From assembly GCF_964656455.1 (NCBI RefSeq), contig NC_135718.1, positions 149,340,762-149,404,761 of the forward strand: a stretch of 64,000 nucleotides of DNA. Direction: 5' to 3'. Made by a program: the position numbers and the translations under genes. The notes below the pieces were generated by a model. That model had not been told where the DNA came from. It was given only the letters and a program-made list of their open reading frames with translations, and searched no databases. This stretch comes from Halichoerus grypus. Lineage: Eukaryota; Chordata; Mammalia; Carnivora; Phocidae. Below, in pieces: positions 1 to 11,089 of this stretch. Position 1 is the stretch's first letter. Every line of letters begins with the position of its first letter.

Positions 1-184
1 TGAAAAATGAGCCTGAAGCATTACTTAGAAATGACACTTCACATTTTTTCCAGAAGTCCATCAACTTTAAGTATACCCAAAGTATACCAAAAACCCAAGT
101 CAATGAGACAGTCTTTGAGGGAAGGTCCTATGTTATTCATCACTTATCCCTAGAAAGCCTAGCAGAGGAGAGATGGATAACCTG
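1..184. other. Unassigned unique sequence
   Basis: I see no recognisable repeat, exon or RNA gene in this edge segment. Confidence 0.5.
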
Positions 185-545
185 GTGGTCAAGAGCACAG
201 ATGCTGGGCCTTAACTGCTGAGATTTCAATCCTACTTCCTCCATTTGTTTACCATACGACCTCGGGTAAGTTATTTACCCTCTGTGCCTACACTTCTTCA
301 ATTTACAATGAGTTTATTTTTTTTAAGATTTTATTTATTTATTTTTGTATGTGGGAGAGAGAGAGAGAGCGCACATCAGCTGGGGGGAGGGGCAGAGGCA
401 GAGGGAGGAGAAGACCCCCCACCAAGCAGGGAGCCCGACAGGAGGCTCAATCCCAGGACCCTGGGATCATGACCCAAGCTGAAGGCAGACACTTAACCGA
501 CTGAGCCACCCAGGTGCCCTACAATGAGTTTAATAACTGCACTTC
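185..545 (+). repeat. MIR relic, split by a CAN SINE
   Basis: Sequence on both sides of the SINE reads as a sense-strand MIR: a tRNA-like part with 'caagagcacagatgctggg', then 'cctcgggtaagttatttac' and 'ctctgtgcct' of the MIR core. MIRs are ancient tRNA-derived mammalian SINEs. Divergence is high, so the ends are approximate. Confidence 0.65.
317..519 (-). mobile_element. CAN SINE (tRNA-Lys-derived), inserted in MIR
   Basis: Antisense copy: poly-T and AAGATTTTATTTATTTATTT at the left, GA-rich body, and GAGCCACCCAGGTGCCC at the right, which is the complement of the tRNA-like head. A 13-bp target-site duplication TACAATGAGTTTA lies at 304-316 and 520-532. The direct repeat and A-rich tail are the expected products of LINE-1-mediated retrotransposition. 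Confidence 0.95.
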
Positions 546-1317
546 CTGACAGGGCACTTGGACGGCACTACAAGTATTGGCCATCACCACACGCAGTAGG
601 CGCCCACATGAATTCATGTGCAAGGTCATGGACTCAGCTACATGACAGTGTATTGTTATCTTTCCATTGACTATCCTTGCAGCAGTTAAGTGCATTGCAA
701 GTGGCCCCAGAACCATGGCCCCAGCCCATGGTCCAGCCCTGACACCAGCCTGAAGAGATGCACAGAACAGCACAGAAAGCCAGCACTGATGACTGGGAAA
801 AAGTCCAGTCAATCGGACTGAATTTAAAGACCTGGGTCACACAACAAAAGTGGGGGCAATTTTCTGGCAGAACATTGTGAATGGACCTGAGGGTCTGGGT
901 CTCACTGTCAGTGGACACAAGGCCACCAAGGTACCCACCCATGGGCAAACGTCTGAGGAGAGCCAGCACCAGCAGGCTGGTTCTCAGCCAGCACCAGCTG
1001 AGCTATGGGTGCTGGGTGCCAGGGGCACGCCAGGAGCTGAGCACTCTCAGATTACCTTCCTCCCCTTTGTACTTCCCTGGACCTGCTCCAGCCAGTGTTC
1101 TGGCAGCCCCCATGGTTAGTTCAACCCAGGACAGCTTTTGGATGATCGTGTCTCCTGACGCACCCCCCAGATGCCCCTCCTTTGTGAGTCATGGCAGAGT
1201 CTTCCTTATGGACAGATTCATAACACACAGCTCAGATTTTTAATAGAGATGGTGTATAAACACTTTGCAATGAACAGGGCTTAAAATCAATAAACTTGTA
1301 TATTTTAGAGAGCCAGT
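546..1317. other. Unassigned sequence, no gene seen
   Basis: Open frames of 89-120 codons occur on both strands (for example 634-969 minus and 881-1243 plus). They overlap one another and have no recognisable domain. I treat them as chance frames in GC-richer DNA. Confidence 0.5.
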
Positions 1318-1535
1318 GTAGCCCTATAGTTACGGGGTTAGTTTCTACAGCCAGGGGCTGCCTGAGTTCAAATTTCGGCTGAACCACCCATTTACCTTGG
1401 GTGAGATACTTGACTTCTCTGTGCCTCAGTTGCCTTATCAGTAAAATATAACAATTATATCTACTGCACATGGCTTCCATGAGACTAAACGAGAGCACAT
1501 GGGTAGTGTATCTGATAAATAGTAAGCACTACACA
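1318..1535 (+). repeat. MIR relic
   Basis: Nearly full-length sense MIR. Visible landmarks are the tRNA-like head, 'cctgagttcaaatttcggct' (B-box region), 'ttgggtgagatacttgactt', 'ctctgtgcctcagttgcctt', 'cagtaaaat' and the 3' part 'gataaatagtaagcacta'. Confidence 0.85.
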
Positions 1536-2344
1536 CAGCTAGCTATGATTAGCATACCACTCACACTAGGGGGTAAAGGTATCTGTGCAAAGGGAAGGAG
1601 AGGAGATACAAAGAAGTCTCACACTGAACAGAACAAAAGGCTGTGTGGCCATTTGTGTGTGCTGGTGCTTGGACTGGAGAAATATGTTCGTCTCCCTGGT
1701 CTCCCTCTTGACCCATGCTCAAGTATTCCCATTGGTAAAAGTCACTTAGAATGAGTCCAAAGCAAAGGTTCTTTCAAGTGCCCCCATCCCTTTACTTGCA
1801 TAACACTGAGGTTGCCCAAACCAATCTCATTCAAATTTTCCAAAACAATCACCTTTGCACTGAGTCAGCCTGGAAACTTTTACTAGATTGGGTTGCAGTT
1901 TCAAAAAGCTGTGAGTGAAAACACCAGATGCTCACCTACATCATGTTTTTCTTCTCTGATTGTACCAAAATATAAAAGGGTACCCACAAGAATGATCCAC
2001 TGTACTATCCCATGAATGCTTGGCGTGTGTATCCCAAATACTCATTATTCATTGTGGGATAAGCTGTGTAACTGCAATTTGGCCAAAATTGACAGGGTCG
2101 CTATATTAGAATTCAACCTCTCCCCATCCCCACCATGGCCCAGGCAGCATGGCCTCTGGCTCTGTGCATCAGGCATTTCCTCCATCCCCACCAGAAATCT
2201 GGGTCACAAGAGAACACAGGTCAGAGTAAGATTACAGGATCATAGTCAGTTAAAACCAAAACTGAGACCAGAACACCCAGGGCTACTGGCTCCAAGATCA
2301 GAGCTCTTTTCCTAAGACAGCTGGGAAAACACCTCTAAAGATTA
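1536..2344. other. Unassigned sequence
   Basis: No confident repeat or gene. The frames at 1470-1754 and 2016-2315 have no recognisable content. Confidence 0.45.
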
Positions 2345-2538
2345 TGTCCTTTTATTTTATTTTTTTTAAAGATTTTATTTATTTATTCATGAGAGACAGA
2401 GAGAGAGAGAGAGAGAGGCAGAGGGAAAAGCAGCCTCCCAAGGAGCAGGGAGCCCAGTGCAGGACTCGATCCCAGGACTCTGGGAGCATGACCTGAGCCG
2501 AAGGCAGACGCTTAACCATCTGAGCCACCCAGGCGCCC
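2345..2538 (-). mobile_element. CAN SINE
   Basis: Antisense copy with AAAGATTTTATTTATTTATTC, a (GA)n block and GAGCCACCCAGGCGCCC at its right end. The '(TTCATGAGAGACAGAGA)' tail is of an older subfamily. A possible short direct repeat, AAGATTA, flanks it (2338-2344 and 2539-2545). This repeat is weak evidence. Confidence 0.92.
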
Positions 2539-3299
2539 AAGATTACAGTACGCAGAACTAAAAAACTAAAATAAAATGAATAAAACAAAATTGAAGAAGC
2601 TCAAAACAAAGCAACATTGCTATTCTACCATGGTCACTTTCGGAAATAGTGAGCTGTCCACATTGCTAGGGAGAGTCTACATCATTAGCAGCAAATGTAC
2701 AGAGGGGAGGGAAAGCAAGCCAAGCAGTGGTGCCATTTAATGGCCATGGGGGCCACACTTGTTCTTCGGCTTAAGACAAGTGTACTAGGCAAACAGGAAC
2801 GAGCAAACCCTTGTCAGTATTCCTGGTCTAGGTAATGACTTGCCTCTTCTTCCTTCTACCACATTCAGGGTGCCTTGGAGGGACATCAGAGAGGTAAAAC
2901 TTGGTCTCATAGGAACAGAGCAGGACCACTTTACCAGTCATGAAACGAAGACAATGGCAGGCAGAGGAAAGACCGGAGTAGCCCAAAGCCTGGCAGCTTC
3001 CCTGTGCCCTTAACCAAAACCTTCACCTTGTGTGGATAACATTAACAACAAAAAATGAAGCTTAACATGGTCAGCTTTGCTACACTCTTAGCAACCCAGG
3101 AGTCTGAAATCAACATAACCCAACAAACATTTGTCATCATCATCAAGAATGACAGATGTTTACTGAGGACCTATACAAAGCTCTAGGCACTCTTACAGGT
3201 CTGTGGGGCAAAGAAGATGAGGACGACACAGCCTCTCTTCCTTTGTTACTTGTCTAGCACTGTCTGGTACTGAACTGAATGCCTGGGATGTGTACTGTA
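2539..3299. other. Mostly unassigned; possible L2 scrap
   Basis: At about 3130-3225 the text 'tttactgaggacctatacaaagctctaggcactcttacagg' style resembles the reverse of the L2/MIR 3' end. The rest is unassigned, with no gene seen. Confidence 0.4.
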
Positions 3300-3695
3300 C
3301 ACTATATGGATATGAAGCCAAGCTGTGCCACTTAATAGCCACGAGACCTTGGGCAAATCACAGCCTCTCTCTGCTTCAGTTTCTTCATCTGAAAAATGGG
3401 GGTCATAGGGGCACCCGGGTGACTCAGTCAGTTGAGCCTTTGGCTCAGGTTTGGCTCAGGTCATGATCCCAGAGTCCTGGGATCACACCCCAAGTCAGGC
3501 TCCCTCCTCACCAGACAGTCAGCTTCTTCCTCTCCCCCTACCCCTTCCCCCCACCCCAGCTCATGCTCTCTCTCTCTTTCACACTCTTTTTCTCAAATAA
3601 ATAAATAAATAAAATATTTCCCCCAAAATGGGGGTAATATTAAAGTCTTCTTTTATAGGATGGCTGCAAGGGTTAAGCAGGTCAAAGGCTAAGAA
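3300..3695 (+). repeat. MIR relic, split by a CAN SINE
   Basis: Left part has 'gccacttaatagccacgaga', 'cttgggcaaatcacagcctc' and 'ttcttcatctgaaaaatggg'. The right part continues 'ggtaatattaaagtc' and 'ggctgcaagggttaagcag'. The two halves rejoin exactly when the SINE and one target-site copy are removed. Confidence 0.85.
3408..3624 (+). mobile_element. CAN SINE in MIR
   Basis: Sense copy starting GGGGCACCCGGGTGACTCAG, ending in a (TAAA)n tail. The direct repeat AAAATGGGGGT lies at 3393-3403 and 3625-3635. The head shows a local duplication of 'tttggctcaggt'. Confidence 0.93.
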
Positions 3696-4259
3696 GAATG
3701 GCTGCTACAGAATTCCACAGTATTTATTTTGATAAGACAGTCTCTTCATCCGCAGAGCACCCTGTCTCTTCAGATATAAAAGCTGGAGAGGACTGCAGGA
3801 ATCATACATACAGTTCGGCCTCCTCAGCATGCAGGTGAGAATGAGCCTTGAGTTAGACCCAGGCCCCTCCCCCAGGTCGTCAAACTGCCTCCCAGTCTCA
3901 GAAGTTAGTTTATAAATAATTCTACAGACCCTCCTCAGAATATATTTTTATTTTAGTCACCCAAACAAAGAAATGAATACGGTGACCACAGCATGACAAG
4001 ATACATGGAGAAATTATTTTAAGGCAGTGGACCTAATCATCCCACTGCAATTGTACATTATATGAAAGAACACAACTATTTCTGCTTCACTCTATTCTAA
4101 ATATATTTAGTTTGAGAGGGAAAAGTTCTGTGGTCCAGTTCAAGTTTGGGTGTTATTAACATCATATATGTCTTAAATATTTTGCTTGGTTTTAACCATG
4201 AATATTTATGGTAATAATCACATAAGGTGGCATTGGTACTAAGGGTGCTATTAGTCTGG
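3696..4259. other. Unassigned; possible degenerate ancient SINE
   Basis: About 3765-3930 faintly resembles an old mammalian SINE-like repeat in antisense ('aaagctggagaggactgcag'). The remainder is AT-rich and unassigned. Confidence 0.35.
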
Positions 4260-4305
4260 GTGTGTGAGAGAGTGTGTGTGTGTGAGTGTGTATCTGTGTG
4301 TCTTT
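4260..4305. repeat. (TG)n microsatellite
   Basis: Imperfect TG/GAG-interrupted dinucleotide run. Confidence 0.85.
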
Positions 4306-4465
4306 ATTCCACATATGTGGCTTGCAAAGCTCCCAGTACCCACACAACATGAATTTTCATATAATCCTCTTTGGGTGGTTGATTGGTTGGCTCAATCATT
4401 TCAAGACTGTTCTGCCCACATAAGCAAAAGCAGTGTACTGGGAAACATATCATCTATCTCTGAAT

Positions 4466-4583
4466 ACCTCTCTTTCTTCTTCTTCTTCTTCTTTCTTCTC
4501 CTTCTCCTTCTCCTTCTTCTTCTTTCTTCTCCTTCTCCTTCTTCTTTTCTTCTTCTTCTTCTTCTTCTTCTTCTTCTTCTTCT

Positions 4584-4622
<39 letters not shown>

Positions 4623-4788
4623 TCCTCTTCCTCTTCCTCTTCTCCTTCTCCTTCTTCCTCCTCCTCCTCCTCCTCCTCTTCTTCTTCCTCTTCTTCTTCC
4701 TCTTCTTCTTCCTCCCCTTCTTCTTTCCTCCTCCTCCTCCTCCTTCTTCTCCTTCTCCTTCTTCTTCTTTCTTCTTTCTTTTTTTTTT
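4466..4788. repeat. Long pyrimidine microsatellite (CTT/TTC/TCC)n
   Basis: About 320 bp that is almost purely C and T on the plus strand, built from CTT, CTCCTT and CTCCTC units, ending in a T-run that joins the tail of an antisense SINE. It most likely expanded from the SINE's A-rich/GA-rich 3' end. Open frames encoding poly-Leu, poly-Phe, poly-Glu or poly-Lys here are artefacts of the repeat. Confidence 0.97.
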
Positions 4789-4906
4789 TAAATAGGCTCC
4801 ACACATTATGGAGCCCAATGTGGGGCTTGTATTCACCACTCTGAGATCAAGACCTGAGCTGAGATTAAGAGTCAGATGCTTAACGACTGAGCCAGCTAGA
4901 CATCCC
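4789..4906 (-). mobile_element. Old, 3'-altered CAN SINE
   Basis: Antisense remnant with 'ggagcccaatgtggggcttg', 'gagatcaagacctgagctga' and 'tgcttaacgactgagccagc'. The normal (GA)n and ATTTATTT section is replaced by the adjoining pyrimidine microsatellite. Confidence 0.8.
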
Positions 4907-5469
4907 TTTCTTAAACTGCTATAAAATCTCTTATTCACAGGCATTCTCAGAGGTCCATATAACCAAACCCATAACTTTAGGCCTTAGAGAACCGTAAACA
5001 CAGCTCCTCAAAAGTGAGTCCTGTTCCTTGTGCTGCTTAAGAAGTTCAAATGAAGAACTGATGGTGTTAGATGGGAAGAAAGAAACCACATTAGCACATT
5101 ACACTAACGTTCTTGGCATTTGGCTTCAGGTGCACAGAGTGGAGTCCTCATGCTGTTGAGGTGTACTGTTTACAACAATCAATGTAGCAATTCTTTTGGC
5201 TTATAGAATTCTTTATACAAAAAATAGGAAGGTATTTTGTCATTCCTTGTCAAACAGAAGGCTGGAAGGAAGAGAGGGCAGGCTCTCCCCAATAAATAGA
5301 ACAGGAAACTGAAACAGAAAAAGTTAAGTGATGTAGACCTAGAATCAAAGACTTAACAACTGGAAGAAGTCATTCATCCAAGACCACGCCTCAAGTGAAT
5401 ACTAGTCCTGGTACCTAAACATGGGCCTCCTGACTCTGAGTCTAGAGCTTTTTTGCAAGATAAAGCCAC
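4907..5469. other. Unassigned sequence
   Basis: No confident element. About 5290-5440 has MIR-like antisense texture ('caggaaactgaaacag') but is too diverged to call. Confidence 0.4.
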
Positions 5470-6365
5470 AGAGAGGCCTATTTGTGTCATCTATTTCTCT
5501 ATTCTCGAATGCGTTCCTTTGATTTATGTGCCTACTCTTCTGCCAGAACCACACAGTCTTGACTACTATAGCTATATAAGTCTTCAAAAAGGATAGACTG
5601 ATTTCTCCCACTTTATTCTTCTTTTTCAAAACTGTTCTAGTTATTATTGTTCCTTGCCCTTTTCATCTAAATTTTAGGATAATCTAGTCTATATTCACTT
5701 TTTAAAACTTAAAATTTTGATAGAAGTTGTATTAAAACTGTATGTCCTTTGGGGAGAATTGGCAACTTGGCTATATTGAGTTTTCTAATCCATGAACATA
5801 CTATGTCTCTCCATTTATTTAATTCTTCTTTTGATTTCTTTCCTCATGCTTTATAAATTTCAGCATGCAAGGTCTGTGCAAGCTTTATTCGATTTACACT
5901 TCAGTGTTTTTGAGTAACTATAAACGGCATTGTCTTAGGGAGAAAGCATTTGGTCTTTCACAGTTGAGTGCACTGTTAGCTGTAGACTTTTTATAAATGC
6001 TTTGAATCAAGTCCCTTCTACTCCTAACCTGCTGAGAGTTCTTATCATGAGGGGGTTTTGCTATTTCTACATTAATTATTATGATTGTATGATTTTTCAC
6101 ATTGAACCACACTCGGATACCTGGAGTAAATCCCACTTGGTCATAGGGTACAATTCTTTTTATACATTGTTGAATTCTATTTGCTAATATTTTGTTGAGG
6201 ATTTTAACATCTATTAATGCAGCCACTCCTGCTTCCTTTTGGTTAATATTTGCATAATATAACCTTTTTCATCCTTTTTCTTTCAGCATGCCTACATCAT
6301 TACATTTGAAGTGAATTTCTTACAGACAGAATATAGTTGAGTCATGTTTTTAGAGCACTCTGCTT
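5470..6365 (-). mobile_element. LINE-1 ORF2 relic, antisense, internally deleted
   Basis: The minus strand encodes a broken piece of the LINE-1 ORF2 reverse-transcriptase region. At 5918-6226 the frame reads [14 protein letters not shown] followed by DQVGFTPG, a LINE-1 RT landmark. Downstream on the plus strand, 'tccatgaacatactatgtct' and 'ctccatttatttaattcttc' match typical antisense LINE-1 text. At about 6205-6215 the sequence jumps to another ORF2 section ('gcagccactcctgcttcctt'), which suggests an internal deletion. Many stops and shifts show it is dead. Confidence 0.88.
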
Positions 6366-6409
6366 TCTTTGTTATGTCTTAGATTCAAAACTGTTAAAAT
6401 ATCAGCAAT

Positions 6410-6625
6410 GTGTGAAACATGTTTTTCGAAATACGTGTTTCGATCTAATGCATTAGTTTGTCTAATCCTTAACACAATATCCTCAAAACCTTCAAAACAT
6501 ACCCATTTTACAAATTAGAAAACTGGGATACATTTGCCTAAGTTAACACATCCAGGCACCAGTGGAGTTGGAATCGCAACCCAATCCGGCTCCAGTGCGC
6601 TTGCTTACACCCACTATGCTTCATC
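6410..6625 (-). repeat. MIR relic
   Basis: Antisense MIR: 'cattttacaaattagaaaac', 'cctaagttaacacatccagg', then the complement of the head, 'ccggctccagtgcgcttgct'. Confidence 0.8.
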
Positions 6626-7560
6626 AGCCTGAGCTAGCCAGCTAGCATGCTGCCTAGTTCTTGCCCCTGGAGTTGTTTGGCACAGGCTGTAAATATTCCA
6701 ACAGGTCCACCTGCTCACCAAGGTGAGAAGTAAAGTTCCAGTTCCCTGGCTAGATTTTTGGCCTGATAGTTCTTGCAACCATGCATGCCACTCATAACTG
6801 ACTGCTGCTGGGTTGGGGCAGGCAGGGGGAAATAGTGTTCTCCTTATGATCCCAGAGGGCCTGAGATGCAGGGGCCAAAATCATTGGCAGACCAAGTGCC
6901 TGGGGGAGAGTCCCTAAGCAATGAAAAGAGAAGAAGCATACTTCAGCCTGAGCCAACAAAGCAGCAGTGTCCAGCTCAAGTGAGGCCCACAAGATAAACA
7001 TTGACCCTCCCCACCCTCCACCCTCACTGTGGATAAAGCACAGGGCAGCACCTTGGGTCTGATCCAAAGCAGACACACAGACACATCAGGGACTTCATGA
7101 GGTTATAGCTCAAGGAGATTCTGAATATGACAAGAGTTCCCTGAATGTTCCAGAGAGGACCCAAAATTAACTTTCCTCTCTTGAAATGAAGCAGCTGATA
7201 AGATGACTCAGGGCAGAGAAGCAGAGTTCTGCACACAAGTCATGGCTCCCTTCAGCTGTGAACATCCCTGGGCTGGGAGCATTCACATTCCTACTACCCC
7301 CATCATTCACGCAGGGTCTCCTGGGATCTGGGTGGGCTCGAATGACTTGATTAATAAAAATAAAGGGATAAAGTGATCTGGTATGTGATCCAGAGAGGAG
7401 AAGACCTGAGGAATCAGCATAAAGAAAAACAACAAAGACTCTCAATCGATTGACAACTGTAAACTATATAAATCAATTAACCACACTGCAGTTAATAAAA
7501 ATGAGATTTTAGCATGGGCCCCTGGAAACCTTTTGCCTCTGTCAAGGCTAAGCACAGTAC
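6626..7560. other. Unassigned sequence
   Basis: No recognisable repeat, exon or RNA gene. Overlapping frames of 70-94 codons on the minus strand have no domain content. Confidence 0.45.
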
Positions 7561-7564
7561 ACAT

Positions 7565-7752
7565 TAAACAGCCTACGCTACTGCTGTGTGGCAGTGATTT
7601 ATTTTAGAAAAGCTGGAAAATGGATCCAGAAAGGTTAAGACACTTCCTCAAGGTCATCCAGCACATGGGGAAGCAGAGCTCAGTCTTAAAGTCTGGTTTC
7701 TATCCAGACCTTTTGGCTCCAGAGCAATGTTCTCTCCATTCTACCACACTCC
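7565..7752 (-). repeat. MIR relic
   Basis: Antisense MIR: 'aaaggttaagacacttcctc', 'aaggtcatccagcacatggg', and the complement of the head near 'ctccattctaccacactcc'. Confidence 0.75.
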
Positions 7753-8720
7753 ATCACAGAAGCAGATTACAATGCTCACATTTGTAAGGATGCAACACTC
7801 CTCCCACAAAAGAAGCCAGACTGACTTCCCTGAGAATAGTCAGCAAGTCTCTGACTGAACCAAGAACAGAACTTGAGTTTTCTTAGAAATGTCTAGCTCT
7901 ATAATTTTAATTTTATAAAACTTTGTGTTGATAGAAAAAGACTGGAATGTGTTCAAGCTAATAGAATGATGCGTAAATTTCTCTCCCCCAGAAAGGGAAA
8001 CTTCTCTAGGTTGGGTTGTATTATTTTTACACTTTTTTTCAAAGGAGCCCGTTTTCCCCAATGTCATTCTAGTTACATCTGAGACCAATGAACTGAAGCC
8101 TTCGGCAAGAAAGAAATTAGCTAGGAAGTGCTGCTCTTGTTAAGAACACACCTGAGCATTGCAGGAAGCATCATGACAACATTTTACCCAAGTCTTTGAT
8201 TTAAAAATAGGATGTTCATCCGTGTCTTAGAGAATTTTTGTGTTTCTCATTCCATGTCAAATTACCCCAAGACCTCTCCTTTACCCATGGGTCTCTGGGA
8301 CTCCCAGACTTCACGGAGCTCCCCTCACCAAAGCCAAGTTGGAGACCAGCGGCTGGGGCAGCTTCTTCACCTCACTGGTCTTTGAACATAACCTACCTGG
8401 TTATCTGAGAGACTCTCCTAGGAATTGTACCAGTGCTTGATGGGAGATGGATTTACAGGGAGATGGGAGGTCACACCTGGAGGGCAGGCAGCTTTGTGAG
8501 GAATGTGTTCTGGGCAGCAGCCCGGACACTCTTTTCTCATGCCTCAGTCACTCAGTCTGTGACCCCGGGCCCTATATTCCTGTTTGGTGTTTGGGTTGGA
8601 CAATCTCTAAAGTTCCTCCCCATCCTAACTTTCTGTAAGCCTACGTCCCTAATGCTAAATCCCAGAGGGTTTGTTTATTTGAGAGAGGTTGACACACCAA
8701 GTAGGACAGGCCTTTAGCCA
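7753..8720. other. Unassigned sequence
   Basis: No repeat recognised. Two overlapping frames at 8433-8717 and 8447-8638 have no recognisable content. Confidence 0.45.
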
Positions 8721-8721
8721 C

Positions 8722-8985
8722 CAAACATTAATAATAGCTTTTTAATGAGTGTTTACTATGTGTCATGCACTAACTTTAGGGTTCTATTTATATTGCTCCA
8801 TTTAATGTCCACAACAACCCCATGAGGTAGAAATGATTCTTATCATCAATTTGCATCTAAGTAAACTAAGGCTCAGAGAAGTTAGTTAACCTGCCCAAGG
8901 TCACACAACTAGTAGGTAGCAGAGTTGACTAATGAACTCAGCCAGTTTGGCATCAGAGCCATGTGCTTAAGGCTATTCTATGTGG
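8722..8985 (-). repeat. MIR relic (near full length)
   Basis: Antisense MIR with all core blocks visible: 'gagtgtttactatgtgtcat', 'acaacaaccccatgaggtag', 'aactaaggctcagagaagtt', 'ctgcccaaggtcacacaact' and 'atcagagccatgtgcttaag'. Confidence 0.92.
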
Positions 8986-10199
8986 AAAGATCTGTCTGCA
9001 GAAGTCAGTGTCTCCTCCAGTGAGTGACCTTTACTGACTTCAGGTTTCACCAAATTCATTCTCCCTGTCCCTGCAAGTCGCCCAAAGTCTTCATCATCTC
9101 CCTTCTATAAAATTTTTCAAAAATAAAAAACCTTTGCCCAAGCCCCAGCACATAGGTATAAATAATATGAAATAAGAGAGGTGATGAACAGCATATATAG
9201 AGAAGTAAGCCTAAAGCTGAGAGAATAAAGATAATATCCAGGAAATGGTTTTCAGAAGTAGGACACCTTCTGGGAGCCCTGAAATCATTGACTTCCTCAA
9301 AATTCATAACCTCCATGTTCGCTTCTGCCTGGTTCCCACAGCAGAAGGCTGCCAGGGAGGTGCTGTTCAGCCCCAAGATGCTAAATAGAAGGACTGTGTG
9401 GATGAGTCATCCAAGCTGGAGAATATAGAAAAGTCAGGAAGGAAGGACCTGGCTATAAGACTTCCCTGGGATACTCCCACCTGTCCCTGTAGGAAGCTCC
9501 TCTGTGCTTCTTCCATCTCCCTGGGTTGCCCATGACAATAAGAAACCCACTGGGAAAAGAGCTGAGGAGCGTGCAAAGATCAACTGCGATTTATCCATGA
9601 ATGAAGCCTTGCAACGTGCAAAGATCAACTGCGATTTATCCATGAATGAAGCCTTGCAAAGAGTAACCAGACAATGGGAAGCCATCAACAAATAGAGTAT
9701 TAATAGAATACCAACTATATATGCAAGGCAATCTGGAAATAGAAAGTCCTTGCCATTTTGTTTAAATCCACCATTGTAAACAACACAGAGTTGGAAATAG
9801 AAAACCCACAATAAATTTGAAGTTTTCAACCCAGTAACAGTAGAATTGGGAAGTGGCTCCCCAGGGGGTAGAAAGCATCCTGCCTGGATCCTTGGGGAAG
9901 AAAAGAAAAAGGCAAACATTTGAGGGAAAGGGGAATCTCTATCCTCAACCCGCTATGAGCTTGGATCTCAACTGAACGATTATCATTCTTCCTGTACTCC
10001 TGGGAACCAGCTCATAACAGCCAGAGCTGGAGCTAACCCAAACTGGCCATGTCTCTGGGATAATATTGTTTTTGGTTCCCTCTCCGTGATTGGCCAAACC
10101 CCCTTGAGCACAGAGGAAACACTGTTTCCTTTTGACCAAATTAAACCCTTTTATTTCTCACAGGAAATGAGTGACTTTTCCCACTGTGCAGGAAAGAGA
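8986..10199. other. Unassigned sequence containing a 45-bp tandem duplication
   Basis: No interspersed repeat or gene recognised apart from the tandem duplication at 9570-9659, listed separately. Confidence 0.45.
9570..9659. repeat. Perfect 45-bp tandem duplication (two copies)
   Basis: Positions 9570-9614 and 9615-9659 are identical base for base. Both begin CGTGCAAAGATCAACTGCGA and end GAAGCCTTGCAA. The unit is a multiple of three, so it gives in-frame 15-residue repeats in frames on both strands (RAKINCDLSMNEALQ on plus). I see no independent evidence that either frame is coding. Perfect identity indicates a recent event, or a length polymorphism in the sampled population. Confidence 0.97.
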
Positions 10200-10450
10200 G
10201 ACCTGGGGATGGGGCACCATGGGGAATGGCGAGACGGAGAACACTGGTTCCACTTGCAGCTCTCTGCTTTCCAGCTGTGACCTGGCAAGTGACTGAACCC
10301 TGCTGGGCCTCCCCATGTCATCTGTAGAAGGCAGTTGATAATATTTACCTCCTAGGATTTTTGAAACTCCAGAGATTTTAAAAAACATTGCACATAATGT
10401 ACGTGGTATTGTACTTAGCACATAGTAGGTTCTTAAAAATTAGTAACCAT
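10200..10450 (+). repeat. MIR relic
   Basis: Sense MIR: 'ccagctgtgacctggcaagt', 'ccatgtcatctgtagaagg', 'gataatatttacctcctagg' and 'gtacttagcacatagtaggt'. Confidence 0.82.
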
Positions 10451-10534
10451 TATTACTGTTGTTTCCAAAATACAGGTGGTAATAATGAGATTTTCTATGT
10501 TACCAGCCAGTTTTGACTAAATAAGCTAAATAAG

Positions 10535-10795
10535 CTTTTCCTTTAGTTTATTCAACAAACATTAGCTGAGAACCTACTATGTTTCTGAGTAAGTTAGGCT
10601 CTGGGGACAAGAGAGATAAATGACACACGTTCCCAGCCTTAAGGATTTCATAGGCTAGCAAGGGGAAAGTATTATATAAACTCTTAAGAATAGTGGTGTG
10701 ATAAGTGTTATAGAGGAAAGTGCTGTGTGAGCAATGAGGAAGGAGTAATTAATTAACTTGGCTGGAAGCAACTTAGGGTGAGTCAGGACGGAATT
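10535..10795 (-). repeat. L2 relic, antisense
   Basis: 'ttcaacaaacattagctgag', 'aacctactatgtttctgagt', 'ctctggggacaagagagata' and 'ccagccttaaggatttcat' match the reverse of the L2 3' region. Confidence 0.75.
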
Positions 10796-10858
10796 ACTGG
10801 TCTGAGCTGTTCTGCCCATTTCTGCGTGTGACTTGGACCATGTGATCAGGAGTAAGGC

Positions 10859-10918
10859 ATAAGGAGTACTTCATGAGCCTTTTGGCCAAATAGATGAGTA
10901 TTAGAAAGCATTCCTGAC
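10859..10918 (+). repeat. Left copy of a 60-bp direct repeat
   Basis: Starts ATAAGGAGTACTTCATGAGC and ends GAAAGCATTCCTGAC. A near-identical 63-bp copy lies at 11821-11883 with two substitutions and a 3-bp CAT insertion. The intervening ~900 bp contains a (CA)n run and L2-like sequence. Confidence 0.95.
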
Positions 10919-10946
10919 TGCTCACTTGCACTTACGCAAGTTTGTG

Positions 10947-10975
<29 letters not shown>
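10947..10975. repeat. (CA)n microsatellite
   Basis: Uninterrupted CA dinucleotide run of about 14 units. Confidence 0.97.
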
Positions 10976-10977
<2 letters not shown>

Positions 10978-11089
10978 CCCAACTTCATCCAACACATACA
11001 TTCAACTTAATCATGTTCACACATTCAATTGGTGCCCAGATGGTGCCTACCTCTCCCTCTGTACTGCTTAGAGAAAACCCCAGGGGCTA

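Noticed and set aside
4264..4944. Long open frames on both strands rich in Leu/Phe/Ser or Glu/Lys/Arg
   Set aside because: They are translations of the CTT/TCC microsatellite in different frames. Low-complexity DNA without stops is not evidence for a gene.
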